Below are positions 50,121 to 61,868 of a DNA stretch of 64,000 bases, piece after piece. The stretch is taken from positions 99,168 through 163,167 of the forward strand of contig CAJNOP010000102.1 in assembly GCA_905250075.1 (NCBI GenBank). The letters run 5' to 3'. The DNA comes from Rotaria sp. Silwood1. Its lineage: Eukaryota > Rotifera > Eurotatoria > Philodinida > Philodinidae. The number at the start of each line of letters is the position of its first letter. Position 1 is the stretch's first letter. A program made the translations under genes and the position numbers. The notes under the pieces were generated by a model that was not told the DNA's origin, made no database searches, and saw only the letters and a program-made list of their open reading frames with translations.

Positions 50121-52553
50121 ACGAATTTGTATTTAAATCAACAGAAAAACAAGGTATTTTCTATTGTTCTAGTCGAATTAAATCAAATGAACAAAATAAT
50201 GAATTAATGGCTTCAATTAATAATTCAGTCTTAGCTTCATCCGCATTTAAATTAAAAACTGAACAAGTTAATTCTACTACCATACGTATCCGTATTATAC
50301 CCAATGGTTATATTGGTATTAATCGCATTGTTTGCCATTGGAATAATAATATTCGCTATGGTACACCGGCTGATCTTATAATTGGAGGTATTAAGTATTC
50401 TATTCGTTTTTTTTTCTATACGTAACTAAAAACGTATGAAAAATGCTGAAATCGAATTGCAGTATTTTTTTTCCTTCAAATTCGAGAAAATTTTACAGGA
50501 TATTTTTTCTGTTCTTAAAAACCTTAGAAATGATATTTTTATTTCAGTTGTGAGAAAAGGAATCTTTTCATTCTACTGCAAATGAATTAAAATCATAAAC
50601 ATATTCTTGCTTTTTTCTATTGTATTGTAACATGTCATAAGTAACTATTTGATATCAATGCTTCTATAAACATACGCACACAATTTAAATGTGATGCCAT
50701 ATGCTAAACATGAGGTAGTCATACTATCCTAAAATGCTTCTACTCGAAAATATAAATAATAATAAAAATTTTGGATAACGATTTATTTTCTCTAAACAAT
50801 AAAAGAAGAAACAAAGTTCTTTGTAGAAGAACCTGGTCTTATTGAACGAAGCCAATCTTGTCAAGCATATGATCGTCGTTATATTCAATGTATATTTCGT
50901 GCACCAATAATTGGACGTGCATTTCGAAATGGTTTTCCACCAGTTTATGATTTTTCGGAAAATGCGCCTATGTATGTTTTAATTAATATTCAAAAACTAG
51001 CATTTTGATTTTGTTTTTATTTAGAAAAGAATATTTTCATCCAGCAGAATTGGTTAATATAACTGATGACAATGAACTTATCTTTAATTTAGTTCCTCTT
51101 GACAAAAATCGAATTCCGAAGATAATTTCGATGAAAATTAATATAACGTTAATGCATTTTAAATCAACTGATTACCAATTCAATCTTGAAGCTAGTAAGA
51201 ATTCTGGTAGATTATTTTTAATTAGCAATCATTTTTTCTATTTTATTCCTAGTACATACAACTGAAGTCGTTTTTCAAATAGCAAATATCTCGAGCAATC
51301 ACTTAACTATTCTGATTAATCATAATAATACAGGAACAATAAGGGAACGTTTATGTGCAGGAAATATTTCTCAAGTAGATAATCAGACGACACCAAAATT
51401 AGTTTAGATTATAGCTTTATTGTTGTTACAAAACAAGAAAGAAAATTGTTTTCTAGGGAATTCCGGAAACATCAAGTCGAACAATTTTGATTAATAATCT
51501 TCATTCATCAACAAGATATAAAGTTTGTCTTCATTGCTTCTATGAACGAACTGATCAATCATTTAAAAAAGAAATATGTCAAACAATTATAACTAATAGT
51601 ATATTTATTGTAGGTATTTTGTAATTCTAAATATATTTTCATTTTTAGAAGCAAATACATTTATTTACTGGCTAGCTGGAACCAGTAGTGCTGCAGGACT
51701 TATCATATTAATTTTGGTCACATATGGATTAAGAAAGTAAGGATAAACAAACTTTTAATTTCTGATGAATCATTATTTTCTTTTAGATATTTCATTTCAA
51801 AGAATCGATCACGTACGAAAAATGATATACGAATTCGTAATTCAGATGTAAGTTTTTGAAAGATACAAAGAAAAAAGCTAAAGGCAATAAAACTTGTTTT
51901 CTCTATTAATAAGAAAAATCATGTTATAAGTAAATTCAATCTAGTCTTAATTTTCTTATTTGGTTTCTTCTATAGAAAAAAAATAAATATGTTCTAAAGA
52001 CAATAGATGGCAATGATCAATTAGAGGTTAACTCTGTGTTATGAATCAATTAATTTATAGAAAATGAATAAGAATTTAATTCTAAATACTATATGATTAA
52101 AAGAATAGTATAGTTTTCATTATTGAAAAGTTTATTATCAAATATACATATACAACATACTTCGTTATAATTCATAATAAAACTTTTAGTTTTAATGACC
52201 ATACCTGTATTTGATATTTTATTTAGGATATACAACATTCACCCACTAATCGTTCAGATACTAATCGTTCCATCGATAATGCAAATATTATTACTAGTAG
52301 TTTTACTTCATTCAACATTATTTCATTTTCTATTTCTAGCTAGAACAAGACAGTCTTTTAACACCACATTCAGATTCTTCATCAGTACAAACGAATAATA
52401 ACATAAATGATCCTACACACGAAGTGAAATATCTACCTGTGGTAAATGAAATCAATATTAACATAATAAGGTTATTTTATTCTGATTTTGATTTAGGATG
52501 ATTCGATTGAACGAGTGATAAATAAAAGTACTCCATCGTCTGTGACATCTTAA
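50121..52553 (+). CDS. Type I single-pass membrane receptor-like protein, 5' end not found
   Basis: Exons I can follow: 50121-50397, from about 50816 to 50972, from about 51025 to 51196, 51254-51403, 51459-51598, 51651-51737, 51787-51847 and several short ones to the TAA at 52551-52553, all with short GT-AG introns. The outer part has Ig/Fn3-like beta patterns (FYCSSRIKSNEQ; TTIRIRIIPNGYIGINRIVC; SSRTILINNLHSSTRYKVCL, a typical Fn3 end) and many NxT/NxS sites. One membrane segment follows (WLAGTSSAAGLIILILVTYG), then a basic stop-transfer (RKYFISKNRSRTK) and a polar Ser/Asn/Asp-rich tail. It probably acts at the cell surface in adhesion or signalling. No kinase or other inner domain, and the family is not recognised. 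Confidence 0.6.
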
Positions 52554-52707
52554 ATTTCTATTTTCATTAAATTCAAATGAAATGACTATGAGAAACATTT
52601 TATGGAAATTAAAATCAATTCTTTGAAAAATAACTGACGGATATTCATTTGAATATGAAAATCGATATATACACATGCTATAAACACTTTTTGGATATGG
52701 AATGGAT

Positions 52708-52743
52708 CTGCGAGTGTGAGCATGAGTCTTCACCCACACCCAA
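52708..52743. repeat. Short telomere-like inverted tract 12
   Basis: GCGAGTGTGAGCATGAG then CACCCACACCCA. Weakest of the set, but in the same G-then-C order. Confidence 0.5.
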
Positions 52744-52997
52744 TCCTCCTTTTTTCTCTGATGACTGCTCTAAGACTTGATGCCTAATGAAAATTGTCTT
52801 TTGTCCTTTCTCTTGTTTTCTTAAAACACTTGAATAATAACGTTTGCTATGGTCAAAAGAAATTTCATCGTATTCTATTCTTCGTTTTATCAATAACAAT
52901 AAAAAATATTGCTATTTGAAATCGAAAATACTTTTTTCAAATGAATTTTTCTATGGAAATCCAATAAATTCATTTTAATGAAAATTATCTTAGAAGA

Positions 52998-53092
52998 TGG
53001 GTGTGGATGTATGTGGGTATCAGATGTAGTTGAAGAGACGATCAACACTCCATACTCACACCCAAACACCACATCCACACCCACACCCCCAC
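52998..53092. repeat. Telomere-like G/C inverted tract 13
   Basis: GGGTGTGGATGTATGTGGG faces CACACCC, CACATCCACACCCACACCCC around a 35-base spacer. Confidence 0.85.
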
Positions 53093-53169
53093 TTATTCTG
53101 GACTTACATATATAATGATCATTCTGTCAGGATACTATGAAAGTATTGAAAATGAAAATAATGTGACAG

Positions 53170-53983
53170 AAGCTTTGCGATGTTTGCACACGAAAATCTG
53201 CATTAATGATGAGCTTGAGCAGCAGAGCCGTATTTTTATGTGTTTGTTTGTTATAAAAACTAATATGGCGGTACTGCAAAAGCAGCCTCATGAAATTTTG
53301 ATGAAAGTATTCCCTTCATTTAAGTATAACTTTCAACATTTCTATCAAATAGATAAGCTGAAAATACCTGATCTAAAATCTTGACTTAGACGTACGAGAG
53401 AATATTCTCAGGTGCTGAAACGCTTTTCAATTGAGTCTTAGTACATCTGGTAGATTTTAGTCATTTATGTCTATTGTGAAATGAGTTCATGAAGTTTGGC
53501 TTGTTTCTCAGTAGATCGAACGTATTTAGTGAACTTCAGCTGTAGGATCTGACATTTATAGCAAGACGCTGTTGTTAAATTTTGTCCTGAAACTTTGACC
53601 ACTTACAGATGGTCGCGAGACTAATATGTATACATAAAAATTAAGAATTTTAAGCCACATCTTTCCAATGTATGAAGCTTCCAAAAATATATGCGATTTA
53701 GTCTATCAATTGAAAATCCCCAATATCTGGAAAGCTTCATAGAATGTGAGACTGGGTGGATGATGGGTGTATGCGTCCAGCTTTGGGTAAGATCATCATT
53801 TGTACATTGATATGATTTATACTGATGTCATATGAAAGAATGAAAACAAGATGTTCAAGCTGGAAGTGCAGCTGTGGGTGTCTGGGTATCGATGTGAGGT
53901 GTGGGGTGTGGCTGTGTACGCGGGTGCGTGCCAATATTAACCTTCAGCTTATTCGTATCCATACCCACCCATAAATCGAGTGG
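53170..53983 (+). repeat. Dispersed repeat, copy B (about 810 bp)
   Basis: Same family and orientation as 47563-48322, with about 85 extra bases near 53580-53665. It ends in the telomere-like tract at 53874-53972. Part of the left half stays open (RCLHTKICINDELEQQSRIF), but the frame is short and broken in the other copy. Confidence 0.8.
53874..53972. repeat. Telomere-like G/C inverted tract 14
   Basis: GTGGGTGTCTGGG, GTGGGGTGTGG, then spacer CCTTCAGCTTATTCG, then ATCCATACCCACCC. The spacer is shared with tracts 11 and 15. Confidence 0.75.
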
Positions 53984-55984
53984 TCTAAAATCAGTCATCC
54001 ATTATCTCCTTTGAAAAAATGACATAATCGAAGAAATAAACACAAAGATCGTCGTATACCAAAAAAAATTTTCGTCGCATCAAAAATTGGTCATAAAAAA
54101 TTTTGCCAATTTTGAAAATTAAAGGTGCATATATAGGATAAACTTTTTATTGTATAGTTTTTCATGCTGCATCATGCCTAAGTAAAAATTATATTTTTCA
54201 ATAATCACGAAATAATCGATCTTTAATCGATTATTATCATACGATTTTAATCGAAGATTTAAGAAAAGACAATCATAAAAAGTCATTTCTAGATCGATTA
54301 TTTTCACCACTGATAATTAGAATCGATTTAGGAATGATTTTTTGTGATAATGTCTGCTTAAATCTTTAACTATAATCGTATGATTATAATAGATTATAAC
54401 GTGATTATTGAAAAGTGTTTTTTTTAAATCGGTATGGTATATTTAGTTTTTTTAATAAAATGTATTAAATGATGAAAAAGTAAGATACAAACGGCGGTGA
54501 TCTATTTTGGCCGTTATTTTACTCGGTATGAAGCAATTTTGTGCATAATTTTATCTTTTTCTATATGATATCTTGTCCGACCTTAGATGGCTTACAGAAT
54601 ATTAGCAGATTATGTATTTACTTTATGATTTCAGCCGAAAGATCAACTGTTATTATATAAATACCAAAAATTTATAAACTTAATTTACAGTCGAGCGAGA
54701 TACTTCCCGTTCGTCGCAATTTTCTGTAAGCATGTGTTTTAAACCAAAAAAGTTTGGTTGTGTTGCGCTCTCCGACTTTTACCAACGTGATTGTCGGAAG
54801 AACAACAAAAGTATGTTGAGATCGACAACGAACATATGATAATTATGTTTCTTTTCCAGTTCCCGAATGAGTATATTATGTAAAAAGATTCTGGATTTAT
54901 TCATTGGTTCGAAATTTTATATAGGTATCGCTAATGAGAACTGCATGTGCTAATAAAAGCATGAAAGAAATGTCGTTTAATCCATTTTACAGCATACCAA
55001 CATACTACTTCTATGTCTGTAAAGTATTTCTCTAATTGGTATTCTCATAGCTTGTACTCTTTACATACGTATGTGCCTCTTTCTTAAAAAAATACTCATT
55101 TTCACTTCATTACTACTTTCTGAAATCGATTAAACATGATTCTTGTTTTGGATGAATTTGCTATTGGTTAAAACCAATAATAACCGACTTATTTTCTCTA
55201 AATTATGTTTTGAAAAAAGCATTTATACTGGTCATAACCATGTATATCGTGTTCGTTCTAGAACTTTTGTGCTAATAAATATTACATGATATTATTGTCC
55301 ATCGTAGTTATACTAGTAATTAATACTTCGACCAAAATGCCTCGTATTATGATTAATGTTGAAATCAAATTACAACTAAGATGATCAAGAATAATTGGTG
55401 AGATAGATTATTTGTTCAATCGATTGTAATCGGATTATCGTGAAAAATGTAGGAGTCTCGTGGAAAAATTAGGGTTGTAGATGAACAATCAAAAATAACT
55501 CTGATTTTCTTAAAAATAATTTTTTTTACTGAATAAGATATGCCTTTTTTTTGGACAGTAAAAAGAACATGTTTGATGACTAACTGTCGCAGATATATAA
55601 TCGTTGATTAAACGATTCTTTTTTTATCATTGATTGTCACATGTGAATAGAAAAAAAAAGAAGAAAAGGATTATTTCAATGCATATACAGCTCAAGGTTG
55701 AATATACATAGAAAGACGTCATGATGAAAATCGATGCATGATTTTGTTTTACATTGGCGACGTATGCAACATTGTCTACAAGAAAAAAAACACTCCTTGC
55801 TTATAAAAATACATCTATCGCTCTCGTCATACGTGAAAAGAAAATATTTTTTTGTAAATTTCTCCATGTTAGGCAATTAACGAGTATATACAGCCAACGC
55901 GTAATTTCATGATAATATCATTCGAATAATTTTTTATATTCATTTTTCATTTTCTTCTCAAGAGTCGAGAACCAACAAGCAAAA
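53984..55984. other. Intergenic, rich in AATCGATT-like palindromes
   Basis: At 54170-54420 ATAATCGATTATT, AATCGAAGATTT and TAATCGTATGATTATAA-type motifs recur in both orientations. No gene seen. Confidence 0.45.
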
Positions 55985-56212
55985 ATGAAGCAAGTGTGCA
56001 CAATGGTTTATTTAATCATTTTTTTGATGTTGGTAGCAACTGTCTACAAGGCACAAGCGGCTCGCATTCGAGATACAAATCCTGAACGTCTGCTTCGTCA
56101 TATACTGAACAAACGTATGATTTCATCGTTTACCACAAAGTTTAAAGTCTCACCACCAACCACATACCCAACTTCAAATATTTCCTTTGAATTGAACAAA
56201 ATATTTGAATAG
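55985..56212 (+). CDS. Small secreted peptide of 75 residues
   Basis: The ATG at 55985 opens a clear signal peptide (MVYLIIFLMLVATVYKAQA), with cleavage likely after residue 25. The mature part of about 50 residues starts ARIRDTNPERLLRHILNKR. The Lys-Arg pair at 43-44 could be a prohormone cleavage site, giving a peptide of about 17 residues, but no amidation Gly precedes it and there are no other sites. No cysteine in the mature part, so it is not a disulfide-type antimicrobial peptide. Family not recognised. The last codons (SFELNKIFE and the TAG stop) already belong to the first unit of the tandem array that follows, so the C-terminus and 3' UTR are made of repeat. Single exon. Confidence 0.55.
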   Translation: MKQVCTMVYLIIFLMLVATVYKAQAARIRDTNPERLLRHILNKRMISSFTTKFKVSPPTTYPTSNISFELNKIFE

Positions 56213-57515
56213 TTGCTTGATATGAATTATTCCTTGAAAGAATGTTCCTTGATGATGTAATGAAGTCTAAATCTTTGCTCTGATTTAAGCAAAATATTTG
56301 AATAGTTATTTGATATGAATTATTTCTTGATCAAGTGTTCCTTGACTATGTAAACAACTCCAAGTCATCACTTCGAATTGAACAAAATATTTGAATAGTT
56401 GTTTAATATGAATTATTCCTTGATCGAGTGTTTCTCGATGATATAAACAAAACCTAGTCTTTGCTTCAAATCGAACAGAATATTTAAATAGTTGTTTGGT
56501 ATAAATTATTCCTTGGTTCAGTATTCCTCGATGACATGATCAGCTCTAATTCTTTGTTTTGAATCGAAGAATAAATTTGAACAGTTGTTTGTTATAAATT
56601 ATTTCTTGAGCGAGTGTTATTCATCGATATAATCAATCACTAATATTTTCTTCAAATCGAATAAAATATTTGCATAGTTGTTTCTTATGAATTATTCCTG
56701 GATCGAGTGTTTATCGATGATATAATCAACTGAAAATCTATGCTTCGAATTGAATAGAATATTTGCATAGCTGTTTATTATGAGTTATTCCTTGATCAAG
56801 TGTTGCTCGGTGGTATCATCAACTACAAATCTTTGCTCTGAATTGAACAAAACATCTGAATAGTTATTTGATCTGAATTATTCTTTGATCAAGTATCTCT
56901 CAATGATATAATTAACATCAAATCTTAGCTTTGAATTGAACAAAATATTTGACTAGCTGTTTCCTATGAATTATTCCTTGATTGTGTATTCCTAGTCGAT
57001 ATAATCAATTACAAATCTTTTCTTCGAATTGAACAATATATTTGAATAGTTGCTTAATATGAATTATACCTTGATCGAGTGTTCCTCGATGATATTATCA
57101 ATTACAAATCTATGCTTCGAATTGAATGAAATATTTGAATAATTGTTTGGTATGAGGTACTCATTGATCCATTGTTTTTCGAGAGCATAATCAACTCAAA
57201 ATGTTAGCTTTGAATCGAACAGTATATTTGAATAGTTGTTTGTTATGAATTATTCCTCGATGGAGTGTTTCTAGACGATATAATCAATTACGAGTCTTTT
57301 CTTCAAATTGAACAAAATATTTGAATAGTTGTTTAATATGAATTATTCTTGGATTGATTGTTCCTCGATAATATAATCAATTACAAATTTTTCTTTGAAT
57401 TGAGAAAAATAATTGAATAGTTGCTTGGTATGACTTATTCCTTGATATAATGTTCGGCGGCGATATAATCAATTACAAATGTTTGCTCCGAATCAAACAA
57501 AATATTTGAATACCT
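56163..57515. repeat. 93-bp tandem array, about 14 copies
   Basis: Each unit has the blocks GAATTGAACAAAATATTTGA, ATAGTTGTTTGATATGAATT, ATTCCTTGATCGAGTG and CTCGATGATATAATCAAC. Landmark TATGAATTATTCC recurs at about 56221, 56313, 56406, 56498, 56592, 56686, 56780 and so on, giving a 91-94 base period. Copies differ at 10-25 percent of positions. The first unit overlaps the end of the peptide gene. A related fragment lies at 57537-57605. Confidence 0.9.
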
Positions 57516-58511
57516 ATTCTTGTTATGCGTTCATCGTGTAGTGTATTTGAATAGGTAGGTGGCTATCATCGTTTCTTTCAAATGAGAAGCATATTTGAAT
57601 AGGATGTTTAAGGCAAGCGTGTTGCACAGATATAGAGTATTGATGATAGACCATTGAGAAATTGTTCTGATAATGTATTCTATCCTTCATATTTTCTTCT
57701 ATCTGTTTATCATTATTTGCAGCACTTAATAATCTTGAATATATTCAATACATTTGTGAAACATGTTTTAAAATAAGTTTTGAAGTATAGGGATAAAAAT
57801 TTCGAGCTCTACCAGAGACCATCATCTATCGTGGCAGATGTTATTGATAGATGATCATAGATTGTATATCATAAAAAGTCTTGTTATAATATATGAAATG
57901 TTTCCTTATTGCATTTCTGAAGAATTAAAAGGAGGGGAAGAAATATGTTATTTTAATCGCGCAAGAGTTGCATTCACAGCTTTGTTTTCTTTGTAGGACG
58001 TATGACACAAACATAACTTCATATTCTTAATTGAGATGATACTACCAATCATCATCAAAATCGAGAAACATTATCTAGCAGTTAGCTCCTTCATCTATTT
58101 TCGCAAGTACTAGTTAATTTTCTTTTTTTTATTTTGTGAACTAGTAGTTTACTTTTTCTTTTTTTTTGTATTTTGTCCCAATTATTCATGCTAATAAAAA
58201 ACCAAATAAAACATGTTTCCTTTGACTTTCTTAAATACAACAACAAATATCTAGTTAATTTATTGAATATGTTTACTCTTTCTTATGGTGAAACGAAAAG
58301 TCGACAATCAGAATTTCGAAATCGGAGTTTGGCTAATATTGTCGAATTTCCAGTGCTGTCAAAATGCCGAAAGAATTTAGGCAGCATTAGAAATTCGACA
58401 TTATTGTCCAAATACCGATTTCCCAGTAAACCTTTCTTATATATATATATTGGTAAATCTTTTTTTTAAAAAGTAAATTAAAATAAAACAATTAATTTTA
58501 ATTAATTATAA
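57516..58511. other. Intergenic, no gene seen
   Basis: AT-rich. The open frame at 58173-58469 (+) has no recognisable domain. Confidence 0.45.
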
Positions 58512-58580
58512 GGGTGTGAGTGTGGATGTGTACGCGGACAAGTGTTCGTATTAGCCTTCAGCTTACTCGCACCCACACCC
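58512..58580. repeat. Telomere-like G/C inverted tract 15
   Basis: GGGTGTGAGTGTGGATGTG, spacer with TTAGCCTTCAGCTTACTCG, then CACCCACACCC. The spacer matches tracts 11 and 14, so this may be the end piece of the same dispersed repeat. Confidence 0.8.
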
Positions 58581-59908
58581 TTCATTCACCGATTGAGACT
58601 CGCCGTGTAATCATTGGCATACGAAATTCGCTCGAGAATAACATTATGAACATTCGATTATAACAAATTACCAATGATTGCCAACGTCATTCTTACTCTA
58701 ATGGATGTGTCATAAAGTTTTAAGGAAATCAGTTAAGATTATAAACTAACAACCTCAACGAGTAATAGAATCGCACTGTCATCGAAACGATATATTAAAC
58801 AAAGGCCTGAATGCCCACTCTCTTATGTATCTGCTTATCAATGATCATCTTTGCAATTTTTCAATGAGACAAATCGTATATCTGGATGTAAATGCAAGAA
58901 TGATTCTATCAACGATTCTTGTTCATGATTGAAAACTTCAAAGGTGTGTAACAGGATATAACTAAGCTAGTCGCCAAAATAACGTGACTTTACTCGATCC
59001 AAATATGCACAAAATAGCATTCGTCTGACAAAATATTATGGCCAACATCGACAAAAAAACATCAGATGAATAATTCTTGAAACGTGTAGTTGATCGATGA
59101 TGATAATTTTAAAATTGAGCATAATCCATGAACTGCAAAGTTATTCCGATGAGTATTTACTGTTAATTGAAGTTTTACAATTGATCCTGTTGATACATGA
59201 GTAGTGAAGCTAATACACTGAGCAATTTAGAACTGGTCATTCTATCATTACGATCGCTCTATCGTTACACAAAGTTTGAATTCTTTTATTTCAAAGTAAA
59301 GCACTTTCTTTGATAGCCTTTGGACTCAGACATCCCCTTAGCTTCGCAGTTGAAATTCAATCATAAATGTGATGAGATTCATCACTTTCGAATAATAATA
59401 GAATTATTTTGTCATCAGAACCGCAAGTCAAATATGATGGTGCGTTGACAATCTTCTATGAAATGATTAGAAGATGAATTTCCGCGATGTTATTCAACAT
59501 AAGAGATCGAATATGACACTAGTCAATGTTTTTACTATTATCAGTATTAGTCTTGCCTCTACTTGAATTTTTCTAGAATCTACTCTCCTAGTAGTTGTTT
59601 TTGAAATATTTCGATAAAAGATCTTTTCATCTGCCGTGAAAGTCTCCGAATGAGAATCATCAAGACTTCTATTGAGATCCAAAGCAAATACAACTTTCAG
59701 CTGTAAGTTAGACTATCAAAACCGCTAGATTGTGTCAATTTTGTTTTTTTTTTAAATTAGAGATCGATACACATTCATCAAAACTTGAAGAAATTACGTA
59801 GATAGATCAATTATTATTGCTTAGAATTTGAGTACACGATGATATTATAATGATACATTATTCAGTGACAGGCCATTATGTAATAGACAAATAGATTGTT
59901 TAAATTAA
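58581..59908. other. Intergenic, no gene seen
   Basis: AT-rich; downstream side of the glycosidase gene. Confidence 0.5.
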
Positions 59909-61036
59909 TTATGTCATGAATTCCATATCAATATTAAGAGTAAAATTATCTAAAAATTGCATCGGCTGTAAACAAGCGTCGATAAATTGGATTGGTATCC
60001 AAGCTTGAAAATCATGAGCTTTCAATCCATCCTTACTGGAACGAAATCTTTCTCCATAGTACAAATGTACAGTTTCTTCTGATGATATCGGCAAAGTAGC
60101 CACATTAAATTGTTGAGCAGGGACTGTAAAATTCGTACCAAATGGATCATTGATCGAACATGGGTTTATAGTCATGTCAGTTACATGTTTCGGCGGACTC
60201 CTTCCATCGGCACAATAATTTAACTGGCCAACATACGTCCAATTACCGAGTATTTCAGTACTAGAAAATATTCGTGCATCTGAACCCCATTGACAAAAAC
60301 AGCAATCAAATGATAACATTGTATAATAAATCCCTTTTCGTTTAAACATTCCACCTCCATCATACCATGGAAAATCTTCTTTTGCAAAAATAATAGAGAA
60401 CTGTCCAGTAGTTGTCATCCAATCTGGCGACAATTTTTCTACCACATGTCTCAAAGGTTCATCACGTGTATTATATCGAACATAAGCTGTATTATCATCG
60501 TCAACAAATAGATTTGTAGTATCACTAATTATCTTTCCACCTTGCATTTCTAATGGTCGAACATTAACGAAAGGACCATATGGTGTAGAAGAAACAGCAA
60601 GAGCAACTAGAGAATTTTTAAATCCATATCTACTCGACCAATAGATCATCACATATTGTTTAGTACGATTATTGTAACCGACATTTGGCATCCAATAGTT
60701 GATATAATAATTATCTTTGGTAACCTCGGGTACAATATTATTACTAATCAAAGTCCAATTGACAAGATCTGGTGAAATATATAGAGCAAATGTGTTATTT
60801 ATATAACCACATATACCGTCACAGATAGTTGTTGACTGATGACATTCACCATAAACTGTACCATACATAAAGTAAATATTACCAAATTTAACCAGACAAC
60901 CATCATGTGCATTTACAAAGTTTCCATTGACATCCAGTCGAGGAAGAACATTAGATATAACTACCTGCTTGCTTGAAACAAGCCACAAATTTGATATAAG
61001 AAGAATCCAGATAAAATTCATTGGCAAATGGATCAT
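59909..61036 (-). CDS. Secreted glycoside hydrolase, family 43-like
   Basis: 375 residues, no intron. Signal peptide in residues 1-22 (WILLISNLWLVSS); the ATG at 61036 or the next one five codons on could both serve. A five-bladed beta-propeller pattern follows: NAHDGCLVKFGNIYFMYG (blade 1, Asp45 at the place of the catalytic base), LYISPDLVNWTLIS, YWMPNVGYNNRTKQYVMIYW, SDTTNLFVDDDNTAYVRYN (second conserved Asp), then DFPWYDGGGMFKRKGIYYTM, where the family's general acid is expected, and GSDARIFSSTEILGNWTYVG. Members split arabinan, xylan or beta-1,3-galactan. I favour the galactanase-like branch but am not sure. Several NxT/NxS sites suit secretion. For a bdelloid, a food-digesting enzyme of bacterial or fungal origin is likely. 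Length is normal and no break is seen. Confidence 0.75.
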   Translation of the reverse strand: MIHLPMNFIWILLISNLWLVSSKQVVISNVLPRLDVNGNFVNAHDGCLVKFGNIYFMYGTVYGECHQSTTICDGICGYINNTFALYISPDLVNWTLISNNIVPEVTKDNYYINYWMPNVGYNNRTKQYVMIYWSSRYGFKNSLVALAVSSTPYGPFVNVRPLEMQGGKIISDTTNLFVDDDNTAYVRYNTRDEPLRHVVEKLSPDWMTTTGQFSIIFAKEDFPWYDGGGMFKRKGIYYTMLSFDCCFCQWGSDARIFSSTEILGNWTYVGQLNYCADGRSPPKHVTDMTINPCSINDPFGTNFTVPAQQFNVATLPISSEETVHLYYGERFRSSKDGLKAHDFQAWIPIQFIDACLQPMQFLDNFTLNIDMEFMT

Positions 61037-61617
61037 TTTTTTTAAAGAGTTGACTCAATTATATCTTAACCAATCTAGATTTATTGATAAAATAAAGTAT
61101 ATTCTAAAGAAAAAGAATATTATGCTCACATGACTTTTGTTCTCTTATCTTGCTGTTAAGATAACAAAAAATGGTTCTTTTCATTTCGCTTTCATTTCAC
61201 AATACACATGTAGCTTTATCTGTCTTGAAAACAAAGAAAATGACTATTCATTGAGGATGGCTTCTCATTGAAGGCACCCTCCAATAAAATAAAGGATCTT
61301 GGCCTAGAAACATTCAAATAGAATGAAATTTTCAGTATATGTTGTGAAATATTGTGAAATAGTTTTGATAATATTTTCAGCTCTATATCATGATGTTTTC
61401 ACGAAATATTCAACAGACGAGTGTTACAAATAGCTCATTTAGCAATCTAACATTTTCTGTGAACTTCATAATATAAGTTTTATTTCTTTTCCGTTTCAAA
61501 GAGAATGTTGAGATGCAGAGCATGAAAGCGATTGTTTTTTTAAACTCTTACTTTTTAAGCGGAGAACAGAAACGAAAATTTTAATATCTTGAAAAACTAT
61601 CAAAAAATGTCCCTCTA
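61037..61617. other. Intergenic, upstream of the glycosidase gene
   Basis: No gene seen. Confidence 0.5.
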
Positions 61618-61704
61618 AGGGTGTGGATGTGGTTGGATGTGATTGAGAAGTCAGATCTTGGCATAGAGCTAGGTTTACATGGCAGGCATACCAACATCCA
61701 CAAG
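61618..61704. repeat. Telomere-like inverted tract 16, worn
   Basis: GGGTGTGGATGTGGTTGGATGTG faces only ACCAACATCCACAAG after 50 bases. Confidence 0.6.
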
Positions 61705-61868
61705 CATGTGTCGTCAACCATTGAGATCTTTATCAAAATAAATCAGGCGACGGTGTATATACTTTTTGCTACTTAGTCCGATCGAGATTCACCACAAAAC
61801 TTGAATAATAATTTAATTCATGCTCAGATCAGATGAATCAAACAGTGAACAAGAGTTGACATCGGCAC

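Noticed and set aside
52998-53092. Real chromosome-end fusion
   Set aside because: One such site could be a fusion, but about 18 in 64 kb cannot all be; a dispersed or repair-made sequence is more likely.
53115-53384. 89-codon open frame in repeat copy B
   Set aside because: The other copy does not keep this frame and no domain is seen, so coding is unlikely.
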